Assembly: GCA_902464565.1 (NCBI GenBank)
Contig: CABQJV010000014.1
Location: 1-49,517, forward strand
Reading direction: 5' to 3'
Origin: an uncultured Collinsella sp.
GTDB lineage: Bacteria; Actinomycetota; Coriobacteriia; Coriobacteriales; Coriobacteriaceae
Length of the DNA: 49,517 nucleotides
Position 1 is the stretch's first letter; each line of letters opens with the position of its first letter. The notes beneath the pieces were generated by a model that saw only the letters and a program-made list of their open reading frames with translations, was not told the origin of the DNA and did not search any database. A program made the translations under genes and the position numbers. Positions 16,563 through 23,497 of the stretch are shown piece after piece.

Positions 16563-17189
16563 ATGAAGAGGCTGTATCTGCTCCGCCACGGCCAGACGGA
16601 GTTCAACGTTAAAAAGCTCGTCCAAGGTCGTTGCGATTCATCGCTCACCGATTTGGGCCGTCAGCAAGCCGGGATGGCAGCCGCATGGCTCAAAGCCCAC
16701 AACGTCGTCCCCGACAAAGTGGCCTCATCACCCTTAGGCCGAGCCATGGACACCGCTAGTCTCGTTGCATGCGAGCTCCTCGGCCCGGACGCGGCAGTCG
16801 AGCCCTGCGAAGGCATCATCGAGCGCTGCTACGGCACCTTCGAAGAAGGTCCCCACGATGCCCTTCCCACCGACGTCTGGGATCCGGGCGAGGACCTGGT
16901 CCCCTTCGGAGGAGAAGGAAGCCAGGCACTGCAAGAGCGCATGGTAGACACCCTCACCAATCTCATGGGCGCCGAGGGCATAGAAACCCTCCTAGCAGTA
17001 AGCCACGGCAGCGCCAGCCGCCAATTCATCAAGGCTGCAGCCCCAGAGGGCTTCGAGCTCCCAACAAAACTCCCCAACTGCGCCATCATGATCTTTAATT
17101 TCGATGAGGCAAATCCACAAGCAGAAGGCGAGTCTCATCAATGCAAGTTCACCCTCCAGCAAATTGTTGATCCCCAACAAAGTAATTAG
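16563..17189 (+). CDS. Histidine phosphatase family protein (phosphoglycerate mutase-like)
   Basis: The 208-residue product has the branch-1 histidine phosphatase signature LRHGQTEFN (about 7-15), where the His is phosphorylated in catalysis, and a later AVSHGSASR block holding the second His. The substrate cannot be read from sequence: such proteins act on phosphoglycerate, adenosylcobalamin phosphate, sugar phosphates or others. The ATG has GAAGGGGAGAAT before it. Codon use is richer in CCA, GCA, GAA and AAA than in neighbouring genes, hinting at a different history. It is the last gene before the long palindrome at 17235. Confidence 0.85.
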   Translation: MKRLYLLRHGQTEFNVKKLVQGRCDSSLTDLGRQQAGMAAAWLKAHNVVPDKVASSPLGRAMDTASLVACELLGPDAAVEPCEGIIERCYGTFEEGPHDALPTDVWDPGEDLVPFGGEGSQALQERMVDTLTNLMGAEGIETLLAVSHGSASRQFIKAAAPEGFELPTKLPNCAIMIFNFDEANPQAEGESHQCKFTLQQIVDPQQSN

Positions 17190-17234
17190 CTGAGCGAGCA
17201 GAGTTAAGCAGACATCAACGTGTCGTCTCCCGAG

Positions 17235-17369
17235 CTTGGCAGAGGGGCGGCGAAATATATTAAGTTTGTCGCGAGTTCCGCACGCAAAGGAAAGCACTTA
17301 ATGTGCTTTCCGTCTTGCGCAGGACTGTAGAGCAGCAAACTTAATATATTTCGCCGCCCCTCTGCCAAG
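17235..17369. repeat. Structured palindromic repeat, copy 2 (complete)
   Basis: Two perfect 34-nt arms (17235-17268 and 17336-17369) enclose a 67-nt core. The core contains a 9-bp hairpin GGAAAGCAC/GTGCTTTCC with loop TTAAT, a CGCAA/TTGCG pairing outside it, and AGTTCC facing AGGACT. The whole element could fold into one long RNA stem or a DNA cruciform. The core and the AAACTTA start of the arm are shared with 1-70; the rest of the arm is different. It lies between the phosphatase gene and the ribosomal-protein promoter and could end transcription both ways, though no T run follows. Confidence 0.85.
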
Positions 17370-17412
17370 CCCAGGCGACTCCACGCACTTTACCTGCGTA
17401 AACAATGTGAGT

Positions 17413-17454
17413 GAAATATGAATCTCGATGGATACGCCCGCAGCCGTGTATACT
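17413..17454 (+). promoter_or_regulatory. Promoter region of the rplC operon
   Basis: GAAATATG (17413-17420), GGATACGCCCG (17430-17440) and a -10-like TATACT (17449-17454) are present. The GGAYACGCCCG box starts exactly 19 bases before TATAC here and before rplB (19295 and 19314). No good -35 hexamer is seen, so the box may be a factor site. Confidence 0.55.
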
Positions 17455-17460
17455 AAACAG

Positions 17461-17637
17461 CTGTGTGAAACCAGGGGAGTATTCTGGCTGGACAAAATGC
17501 CTGCTTAATAGGGTTGTCAGGTAGTCCGGACGCAATACAAGGCTGGGGAGCACGTCGTGTAAGTAGTGGTCCTCTAGGGGCGTACGCTCGGTGGTGTACG
17601 CATTGTCCCAAGACCACGCGAGAGTTGGGATCATATC
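17461..17637 (+). ncRNA. Probable structured mRNA leader of the rplC operon
   Basis: About 175 bases separate the -10 element from the rplC start and hold no gene. GTGGTC (17566-17571) pairs with GACCAC (17612-17617), and inside it GCGTAC (17580-17585) pairs with GTACGC (17596-17601). Such leaders often bind a product of the operon (L4 in E. coli). No known leader family is recognised, and the pairing is by eye only. Confidence 0.4.
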
Positions 17638-18258
17638 TTGATCAGCATGATTCTCGGCCGCAAGATTGGCATGACCCAGGTTTGGGACGAGGACGACAAC
17701 GTCGTTCCCGTCACGGTCATCCAGGCTGGCCCCTGCGCTGTCTCGCAGGTTAAAACTCAGGCAACCGACGGCTATGACGCCGTCCAGATCGGTTTCGGCG
17801 ACATCAAGGCCAAGAACGTGAACAAGCCCATGGCTGGTCACTTCGCCAAGGCTGGCGTCGAGCCTGTCCGTTTCCTTCGTGAGGTCCGCGTCGAGAACGG
17901 CGAGGAGCACAAGGTCGGCGAGGTCGTCACCGTCGCTGATTTCGCTGATGTCGAGAAGGTCGACGTCATCGGTACCTCCAAGGGTAAGGGCTTCCAGGGT
18001 CGCATCAAGCGCTGGGGTCAGCGCCGCGGTCCTATGACGCATGGTTCTCACTTCCAGCGTCACCCCGGTTCTATCGGTCAGTGCGCCTATCCTGCGCGCG
18101 TCCTCAAGGGCGTCAAGATGGCCGGTCACATGGGTAACGAGCGCGTTACCGTCAAGAACCTTTCCGTTGTCCGCATCGATGCCGAGCAGAACCTCATCTT
18201 GGTCAAGGGCGCTGTCCCGGGTGCCAAGAATGGTCTCGTCGCCATCCGTATGGCCTAA
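17638..18258 (+). CDS. rplC: 50S ribosomal protein L3
   Basis: L3 nucleates 50S assembly near the peptidyl-transferase centre. The roughly 206-residue product contains ILGRKIGMTQVW at the N-terminus and the GHMGNERVTVKNLSVVRID block (about 161-179), both typical. The TTG at 17638 is used because GGGA lies seven bases upstream; the ATG at 17647 would remove three residues but lacks a ribosome site. It is the first gene of the second ribosomal cluster, whose usual first gene, rpsJ, is at 3409. Confidence 0.95.
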   Translation: MISMILGRKIGMTQVWDEDDNVVPVTVIQAGPCAVSQVKTQATDGYDAVQIGFGDIKAKNVNKPMAGHFAKAGVEPVRFLREVRVENGEEHKVGEVVTVADFADVEKVDVIGTSKGKGFQGRIKRWGQRRGPMTHGSHFQRHPGSIGQCAYPARVLKGVKMAGHMGNERVTVKNLSVVRIDAEQNLILVKGAVPGAKNGLVAIRMA

Positions 18259-18304
18259 GGGCCCAGCCCATTTAGCCCAGCGTCATACCAAGGAGAACAC
18301 TTAA

Positions 18305-18931
18305 ATGGCAAAGTTTGAAGTAAAGAACAGCGAGGGCAAGAAGGTCGCCGAGGCCGAGCTCGCCGCTGAGGTGTACGGCATCGAGCCGAACATCCACGTT
18401 ATGCACCACATCGTCAAGTGCCAGATGGCCTCTTGGCGTCAGGGCACCCAGTCCGCTAAGGGCCGCTCTGAGGTTTCCGGTGGCGGCAAGAAGCCTTGGC
18501 GTCAGAAGGGCACCGGCCGTGCCCGCCAGGGTTCCATCCGTGCTGCCCAGTGGCGTCACGGTGGCGTTGTCTTCGCCCCCAAGCCCCGTTCCTACGCTAA
18601 GCGTATGAACAACAAGGAGGTCAAGCTGGCTATGCGCTCCGCGCTGTCCGCCAAGCTGGCCGATGGCGAGCTCGTGCTCGTCGACGACTACGGCTTCGAG
18701 AAGCCTTCCACCAAGGCTGCCGTCGCCATGCTCAAGGCTCTCGGCCTTGAGGGCAAGCGTCTGACCATTATCGTTCGCGATGAGGACGTCAACGCCTACC
18801 TGTCGTTCCGCAACATTCCCAAGACGTTCATCATCACTGCCGACGAGGCCAACACCTACGATCTCGTCAACAACAACGCTGTGCTGATGCCCGCCGACAT
18901 CGCCGCTCACTTCGGGGAGGTGCTTGCATAA
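18305..18931 (+). CDS. rplD: 50S ribosomal protein L4
   Basis: L4 lines the peptide exit tunnel and in many bacteria represses its own S10 operon. The 208-residue protein has the loop region with GGGKKPWRQKGTGRARQGS (about 60-78) and FAPKPRSYAKRMN, which are family hallmarks. ATG follows AAGGAGAACACTTAA. It ends one base before rplW begins, so the two are translationally coupled. Confidence 0.97.
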   Translation: MAKFEVKNSEGKKVAEAELAAEVYGIEPNIHVMHHIVKCQMASWRQGTQSAKGRSEVSGGGKKPWRQKGTGRARQGSIRAAQWRHGGVVFAPKPRSYAKRMNNKEVKLAMRSALSAKLADGELVLVDDYGFEKPSTKAAVAMLKALGLEGKRLTIIVRDEDVNAYLSFRNIPKTFIITADEANTYDLVNNNAVLMPADIAAHFGEVLA

Positions 18932-19219
18932 ATGACCGCCCACGAGATCATCATCCGTCCGATCGTGTCCGAGCGTTCCTTCTCCGGCATGGAGCTGAAC
19001 AAGTACACGTTCGAGGTCGCCAAGGATGCTAACAAGTATCAGATCAAGGACGCTGTCGAGGAGATCTTCGGCGTCAAGGTCGTTCGCGTGAACACCCTGA
19101 CGGTCAAGCCCAAGACCAAGCGCGTGCGCTATGTCGCCGGCAAGACCCGTTCTTGGAAGAAGGCCATCGTCACGCTGGCCGAGGGCGACACCATCGAGGT
19201 CTTTGGCAACCAGGCCTAA
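18932..19219 (+). CDS. rplW: 50S ribosomal protein L23
   Basis: L23 sits at the tunnel exit and docks trigger factor and SRP. The 95 residues include IIRPIVSERSF at the N-terminus, YTFEVAKDANKYQIKDAVE in the middle and VKPKTKRVRY near residue 65, all conserved. It starts immediately after the rplD stop; a GGGGAGG site lies in the end of rplD. A 179-base gap with a strong hairpin and a promoter-like box follows before rplB. Confidence 0.96.
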   Translation: MTAHEIIIRPIVSERSFSGMELNKYTFEVAKDANKYQIKDAVEEIFGVKVVRVNTLTVKPKTKRVRYVAGKTRSWKKAIVTLAEGDTIEVFGNQA

Positions 19220-19237
19220 GACTCGCTGCTGTTGAGT

Positions 19238-19319
19238 GAGCTCATGCCTCCCAAATAGGGGAGGCGAGAGCTCAAGGTTTCGGGCGTATAAAATGGACAC
19301 GCCCGGAACCGTGTATACG
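19238..19319 (+). promoter_or_regulatory. Hairpin and internal promoter between rplW and rplB
   Basis: GAGCTC-N2-GCCTCCC (19238-19252) pairs with GGGAGGC-N2-GAGCTC (19259-19273), a strong stem without a T run, so an attenuator or protein-binding site is more likely than a simple terminator. GGACACGCCCG (19295-19305) and TATACG (19314-19319) then repeat the spacing of the rplC promoter. Confidence 0.5.
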
Positions 19320-19398
19320 TCCGGTGTCATCGCACCCGAGGCAGAACCTCGAATCCCTGTCTGTGATGGCTAACGGATTCCTATTGAAAGGGATTGTA

Positions 19399-20229
19399 AT
19401 GGCTGTAAAGCACCTTAAGCCGACCTCCGCTGGTAGGCGTTGGCAGACGATCTCCGATTTCTCCGAGATCACCTGCACCAAGCCCGAGAAGTCTCTTCTC
19501 GAGCCCCTGCCCAAGAAGGCCGGTCGTAACAACAACGGCCGCATCACCACCCGCCACCAGGGCGGCGGCGTGAAGCGTCGTTACCGCGTGATCGACTTCA
19601 AGCGCAACAAGGACGGCGTGCCCGCCAAGGTTGCCACGATTGAGTACGATCCGAACCGTTCCGCTCGCATCGCTCTGCTGCACTATGCTGACGGTGAGAA
19701 GCGCTACATCCTGGCCCCCAAGGGCCTCGAGGTCGGTCAGACCATCATGTCCGGTTCTGACGCCGACATCAAGCCGGGCAACGCTCTGCCCCTCGCCGAC
19801 ATCCCCGTCGGTACGCTCATCCACGCCGTCGAGTTCCAGCCGGGCAAGGGCGCTGCTATCGCCCGCTCCGCCGGTAACTCCTGCCAGCTGATGGGTAAGG
19901 AGGGCAAGTACGCTATCGTCCGTATGCCTTCCTCCGAGATGCGCCGCATCCTCGTTACCTGCCGCGCCACCGTCGGTGAGGTCGGCAACGCCGATCACTC
20001 CAACATCGTCATCGGCAAGGCCGGCCGTAAGCGTCACATGAACGTGCGCCCGACCGTCCGCGGTACCGTCATGAACCCTGTCGACCACCCGCACGGCGGT
20101 GGCGAGGGCAAGAACCACACCTCTGGTCGTCCCTCTGTTACCCCCTGGGGTAAGCCGACGAAGGGCCTTCGTACGCGCAAGAAGAAGAAGGTCTCGAACC
20201 AGCACATCATTCGTCGCCGTAAGAAGTAA
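19399..20229 (+). CDS. rplB: 50S ribosomal protein L2
   Basis: L2 joins the subunits and is needed for peptidyl-transferase activity. The 276-residue protein has the conserved C-terminal MNPVDHPHGGGEG (about 224-236), whose His is functionally important, and the basic tail GLRTRKKKKVSNQHIIRRRKK. The ATG at 19399 follows GAAAGGGATTGTA and gives the standard MAVKHLKPTSAGRR start; the open frame extends upstream into the leader but without support. Confidence 0.97.
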   Translation: MAVKHLKPTSAGRRWQTISDFSEITCTKPEKSLLEPLPKKAGRNNNGRITTRHQGGGVKRRYRVIDFKRNKDGVPAKVATIEYDPNRSARIALLHYADGEKRYILAPKGLEVGQTIMSGSDADIKPGNALPLADIPVGTLIHAVEFQPGKGAAIARSAGNSCQLMGKEGKYAIVRMPSSEMRRILVTCRATVGEVGNADHSNIVIGKAGRKRHMNVRPTVRGTVMNPVDHPHGGGEGKNHTSGRPSVTPWGKPTKGLRTRKKKKVSNQHIIRRRKK

Positions 20230-20261
20230 TTTCGGATACCGAGTTTTAGGAGAAAGCACTT

Positions 20262-20522
20262 ATGAGCAGAAGTCTCAAAAAGGGCCCGTTCGTGGAGACT
20301 CGCCTTCTCTCGCGTATCACCGCGATGAACGAGGCTGGCAAGAAGGACGTCGTGAAGACCTGGTCCCGCGCGTCCACCATCTTCCCCGAGATGGTTGGTC
20401 ACACCATCGCCGTCCACGACGGCCGCAAGCATGTGCCCGTGTATGTTACCGAGTCCATGGTTGGTCACAAGCTCGGCGAGTTCGCGCCGACTCGTACGTT
20501 CCGTGGCCACAAGGCCAAATAG
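20262..20522 (+). CDS. rpsS: 30S ribosomal protein S19
   Basis: S19 is a 30S head protein near the A site and an intersubunit bridge. The 86 residues show SRSLKKGPFVE at the start, WSRASTIFPEMVGHTIAVHDG (about 34-54) and KLGEFAPTRTFRGH near the end, all family-typical. ATG follows TAGGAGAAAGCACTT. It is 32 bases after rplB and 14 before rplV. Confidence 0.97.
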   Translation: MSRSLKKGPFVETRLLSRITAMNEAGKKDVVKTWSRASTIFPEMVGHTIAVHDGRKHVPVYVTESMVGHKLGEFAPTRTFRGHKAK

Positions 20523-20536
20523 GGGGTTAACCGTAA

Positions 20537-20908
20537 ATGGCAACTAAGTCTATTGAAACTGAGGCCACCGAGGTTCGCGCCGTCGCTAAGTACGTGCGTG
20601 TTTCCCCCAGCAAGGCCCGCCTGGTGGTCGATCTGATCCGCCGCAAGCCTGTCGCTCAGGCCTTCGACATCCTCCACTTCTGCGACCGCGCCGTCGCCGT
20701 GGATGTCGAGAAGGTTCTCCGTTCCGCCGTTGCGAACGCCGAGAACAACAACGGTCTGCGTGCCGACAACCTGGTTGTCGCCGCTGCCTATGTTGACGAG
20801 GGTCCGACGCTTAAGCGCATCCGTCCCCGCGCCAAGGGTTCCGCTTCTCGTATTCTGAAGCGTACTTCCCACATCACCGTCGTCGTTGCTCCTCGAAAGG
20901 AGGCGTAA
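20537..20908 (+). CDS. rplV: 50S ribosomal protein L22
   Basis: L22 contacts all 23S domains and its beta-hairpin forms part of the exit tunnel near the macrolide site. This 123-residue protein contains RVSPSKARLVVDLIRRK (about 22-38) and the C-terminal RPRAKGSASRILKRTSHITVVV stretch split across the hairpin, as expected. An acidic leader of about 15 residues (SIETEATEV) precedes the domain. ATG at 20537 follows AGGGGGTTAACCGTAA, a rather weak site. Direct neighbours rpsS and rpsC support the call. Confidence 0.96.
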   Translation: MATKSIETEATEVRAVAKYVRVSPSKARLVVDLIRRKPVAQAFDILHFCDRAVAVDVEKVLRSAVANAENNNGLRADNLVVAAAYVDEGPTLKRIRPRAKGSASRILKRTSHITVVVAPRKEA

Positions 20909-20914
20909 AGCTGT

Positions 20915-21625
20915 ATGGGTCAGAAAGTCTACCCCACCGGCTTCCGTCTTGGCATCACCGAGAACTGGCGCTCCCGCTGGTTCGCAGAGAAGGATTACGC
21001 TAAGACCCTCGGTAACGATCTCGAGATCCGCAAGTACCTCGAGAAGCGTCTTTCCCGCGCAGCTGTCTCCCGCGTCGAGATCGAGCGCGCTGGCGACAAG
21101 GTGAAGGTCATCATCCTCACCGCTCGCCCCGGCGTTGTCATCGGTAAGAAGGGTGCCGAGATCGATACCCTCCGCACCGAGCTCGAGAAGGTCGCTGGCG
21201 TCTCCAAGGGCCAGCTCTCCGTCGACGTTGTCGAGATCAAGCGCCCCGAGCTCGACGCCAACCTCGTTGCTCAGTCTATCGCCGAGCAGCTCGAGGGCCG
21301 CGTTGCCTTCCGTCGCGCTATGCGCAAGGCTGTCCAGTCCGCCCGCAAGGCCGGCGCTAAGGGCATCCGTATCCAGTGCTCCGGTCGTCTCGGCGGTGCC
21401 GAGATGGGCCGTCGTGAGTGGTACCGCGAGGGTCGCGTGCCTCTGCACACCCTCCGTGCCAAGATCGACTACGGCACGGCTGTCGCCAGCACCACCATGG
21501 GCGCTTGCGGCGTGAAGGTCTGGATCTACCTGGGCGAGAAGCTCCCGGGCCAGCCTGTTCCCAACCCTGCACTCGAGGGCTCTTCCCGTCCTCGTCGTCG
21601 TAACTCCGAGAGGAGGGGTCAGTAG
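20915..21625 (+). CDS. rpsC: 30S ribosomal protein S3
   Basis: S3 lines the mRNA entry channel and has helicase activity with S4. The 236-residue protein starts MGQKVYPTGFRLGI, has a KH domain with the GVVIGKKGAEID loop (about 71-82) and the S3 C-terminal domain with GRLGGAEMGRREWYREGRVP (about 155-174). ATG follows AAAGGAGGCGTAAAGCTGT. It overlaps rplP by a single base. Confidence 0.97.
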   Translation: MGQKVYPTGFRLGITENWRSRWFAEKDYAKTLGNDLEIRKYLEKRLSRAAVSRVEIERAGDKVKVIILTARPGVVIGKKGAEIDTLRTELEKVAGVSKGQLSVDVVEIKRPELDANLVAQSIAEQLEGRVAFRRAMRKAVQSARKAGAKGIRIQCSGRLGGAEMGRREWYREGRVPLHTLRAKIDYGTAVASTTMGACGVKVWIYLGEKLPGQPVPNPALEGSSRPRRRNSERRGQ

Positions 21626-22128
21626 TGCTTGCCCCTAAGCGTATTCTTCACCGCAAGGTGCAGCGTGGCTCCATGAAGGGCCAGGCCAAGGGTAATACCG
21701 AGCTGCATTTCGGCGAGTTTGGTATCCAGGCTCTCGAGGCCCATTGGATCACCAACCGTCAGATCGAGGCCGCTCGTATTGCCATGACCCGCTACATGAA
21801 GCGTGGCGGTCGTGTCTACATCACGATCTTCCCCGATAAGCCCATCACCAAGAAGCCTGCCGAGACTCGCATGGGTTCTGGTAAGGGTAACCCCGAGGAG
21901 TGGGTGGCCGTCGTCAAGCCCGGCCGCATCATGTTCGAGGTCAAGGGCGTGCCCGAGGAGGTCGCTCGCGAGGCTCTGCGTCTTGCACAGCACAAGCTTC
22001 CCATCAAGACCAAGATTGTTGCTGCTAAGAACGCTGAGCAGCGCATCGAGAAGGAGATGGCTGAGGAGGCCGCTCTCGAGGCCAAGTGGGCTGCTGAGGA
22101 CGCCGCCGCCGCCAAGGAGGAGAACTAA
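21625..22128 (+). CDS. rplP: 50S ribosomal protein L16 with an acidic-basic C-terminal extension
   Basis: L16 positions A-site tRNA in the 50S subunit. The body is typical: MLAPKRILHRKVQRG start, GRVYITIFPDKPITKKPAETRM split over residues 58-79, and GSGKGNPEEWVAVVKPGR (about 80-97). At 167 residues it is about 25-30 longer than most bacterial L16. The surplus is a charged, Ala/Glu-rich helix-like tail after residue 135 (NAEQRIEKEMAEEAALEAKW and beyond). The start is a GTG sharing its first base with the rpsC stop; AGGAGGGG lies just upstream. Confidence 0.96.
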   Translation: MLAPKRILHRKVQRGSMKGQAKGNTELHFGEFGIQALEAHWITNRQIEAARIAMTRYMKRGGRVYITIFPDKPITKKPAETRMGSGKGNPEEWVAVVKPGRIMFEVKGVPEEVAREALRLAQHKLPIKTKIVAAKNAEQRIEKEMAEEAALEAKWAAEDAAAAKEEN

Positions 22129-22343
22129 TGAAGCCCGCAGAGATTCGTGAGCTCTCGGACGCTCAGCTCGTTGAGAAGCTGAAGGAAATGCGCGCCGAGC
22201 TCTTTAACCTTCGTTTCCAGATGGCCACCAGCCAGCTGGACAACACCGCTCGCGTCAACACCGTGAAGAAGGACATCGCTCGCGTCCTCACGGAGCAGCG
22301 CGCCCGCGAGATCGCAGCGGAGAAGTCCGCTGTCGCCGAGTAG
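22128..22343 (+). CDS. rpmC: 50S ribosomal protein L29
   Basis: L29 is a small helical-hairpin protein near the tunnel exit beside L23. The 71 residues start MKPAEIRELSDAQLVEKLKE and include ELFNLRFQMATSQLDNTARV (about 26-45) and KKDIARVLT, all typical. Its ATG overlaps the rplP stop by one base, with GGAGGAG at the end of rplP as ribosome site. Confidence 0.96.
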   Translation: MKPAEIRELSDAQLVEKLKEMRAELFNLRFQMATSQLDNTARVNTVKKDIARVLTEQRAREIAAEKSAVAE

Positions 22344-22359
22344 GACCTAAGGAGAGAAC

Positions 22360-22620
22360 ATGACTGATTCGCGTAACTCGCGTAAGGTCCGTACGGGTGT
22401 CGTTACCTCCGTCTCCGGTGCCAAGACCATTGTTGTCACCATCACCGAGCGCAAACGTCACCCCAAGTACGGCAAGATGATGACCAGCTCCAAGAAGCTG
22501 CACGCTCACGACGAGGAGTGCACGGCTGGCGTGGGCGATACCGTCCGCGTTATGGAGACCCGTCCTATGTCCAAGATGAAGCGTTGGCGCCTCATCGAGG
22601 TCGTCGAGCGCGCTAAATAA
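22360..22620 (+). CDS. rpsQ: 30S ribosomal protein S17
   Basis: S17 is a primary 16S rRNA binder of OB-fold type. The 86 residues contain RKVRTGVVTSVSGAKTIVV (about 7-25), ERKRHPKYGKMM and GDTVRVMETRPMSKMKRWRL (about 59-78), typical of the family. ATG at 22360 follows CTAAGGAGAGAAC. A 118-base structured gap follows before rplN, unusually long for this cluster. Confidence 0.96.
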   Translation: MTDSRNSRKVRTGVVTSVSGAKTIVVTITERKRHPKYGKMMTSSKKLHAHDEECTAGVGDTVRVMETRPMSKMKRWRLIEVVERAK

Positions 22621-22647
22621 GCAGTCGCTCTTACGACTTGTACGTTT

Positions 22648-22713
22648 CCGAAGATGTGCGTATGCCTGGTTTGCATACCACAGGCCGTCTAAAGGCTGCG
22701 CACCTCTCTTCGG
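22648..22713 (+). promoter_or_regulatory. Structured intercistronic element between rpsQ and rplN
   Basis: CCGAAGA-GTGCG (22648-22660) faces CGCAC-TCTTCGG (22699-22713) as an outer stem of 7 plus 5 bp. Inside, GTATGC (22660-22665) pairs with GCATAC (22673-22678). No T run follows, so attenuation or protein binding is more likely than termination. The element lies 25 bases before the rplN start. Confidence 0.45.
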
Positions 22714-22738
22714 TTCTTAGTTCGGAGGAACATCTACC

Positions 22739-23107
22739 ATGATTCAGATGCAAACCATGCTGAACGTCGCCGACAACTCCGGCGCTCGCAAGATTCGCTG
22801 CATCAAGGTGCTTGGCGGTTCCAAGCGTCGTTATGCAGGCATCGGCGATGTGTTCATCGGTGCTGTCCAGGAGGCTACCCCTGGCGCCAACGTCAAGAAG
22901 AAGGACGTTGTCCGTTGCGTCGTCGTTCGCACCGTTAAGGAGATCCGCCGCAAGGATGGCTCCTACATTCGCTTTGATGAGAACGCCTGCGTTGTCATCA
23001 ACAACGATGGTTCGCCCGTCGGCACCCGTATCTTCGGGCCCGTCGCTCGCGAGCTTCGTGACAAGAAGTACATGAAGATCGTCTCGCTCGCTCCCGAGAC
23101 CCTGTAG
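22739..23107 (+). CDS. rplN: 50S ribosomal protein L14
   Basis: L14 lies at the subunit interface and the factor-binding area. The 122 residues match the family length exactly: MIQMQTMLNVADNSGARKI start, RRYAGIGDVF near residue 30, KKKDVVRCVVVRTVKE (about 53-68) and the GTRIFGPVARELRDKKYMKI block near the C-terminus. ATG follows TCGGAGGAACATCTACC. It is normally the first gene of the spc operon. Confidence 0.97.
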   Translation: MIQMQTMLNVADNSGARKIRCIKVLGGSKRRYAGIGDVFIGAVQEATPGANVKKKDVVRCVVVRTVKEIRRKDGSYIRFDENACVVINNDGSPVGTRIFGPVARELRDKKYMKIVSLAPETL

Positions 23108-23120
23108 TTAGGGGAGATAT

Positions 23121-23426
23121 ATGTATATCAAGAAGGGCGATAAGGTCCAGGTTCTCTCTGGTAAGGATCGCGGCAAGCAGGGCGTTATCCTGCGTGCTCT
23201 CCCCGCCGAGAACAAGGTCGTTGTCGAGGGCGTTTCGGTCGTCAAGAAGGCCGTCAAGCCCAACGCTGCCAACCAGCAGGGCGGCATCGTTTCGCAGGAG
23301 GCTCCCATCGATGCCTCCAACGTCAATCTCGTTTGCCCCGAGTGCGGTAAGGTTACCCGCGTCGGTCACGAGAAGGACGGCAAGAACAAGCTGCGCGTCT
23401 GCAAGAAGTGCGGCCACAAGTTCTAA
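23121..23426 (+). CDS. rplX: 50S ribosomal protein L24 (zinc-ribbon type)
   Basis: L24 starts 50S assembly. The 101 residues have the N-terminal KOW motif IKKGDKVQVLSGKDRGKQG (about 4-22). Two CxxC pairs (CPECGK near 73 and CKKCGH near 94) make a probable zinc ribbon at the C-terminus. ATG follows GGGGAGATAT. In most genomes rplE, rpsN and rpsH follow; here a terminator comes 27 bases after the stop, so the cluster ends at this gene. Confidence 0.96.
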   Translation: MYIKKGDKVQVLSGKDRGKQGVILRALPAENKVVVEGVSVVKKAVKPNAANQQGGIVSQEAPIDASNVNLVCPECGKVTRVGHEKDGKNKLRVCKKCGHKF

Positions 23427-23452
23427 GCTGCCCGCAACACCAAGTTGCTAGC

Positions 23453-23490
23453 AAAGGCCCGGATGCCACGGCACCCGGGCCTTTTTCTAT
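23453..23490 (+). terminator. Terminator after rplX
   Basis: AAAGGCCCGG with inner TGCC pairs with GGCA and CCGGGCCTTT, followed by TTTCT. It closes the ribosomal-protein operon. Confidence 0.92.
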
Positions 23491-23497
23491 CCCTACT

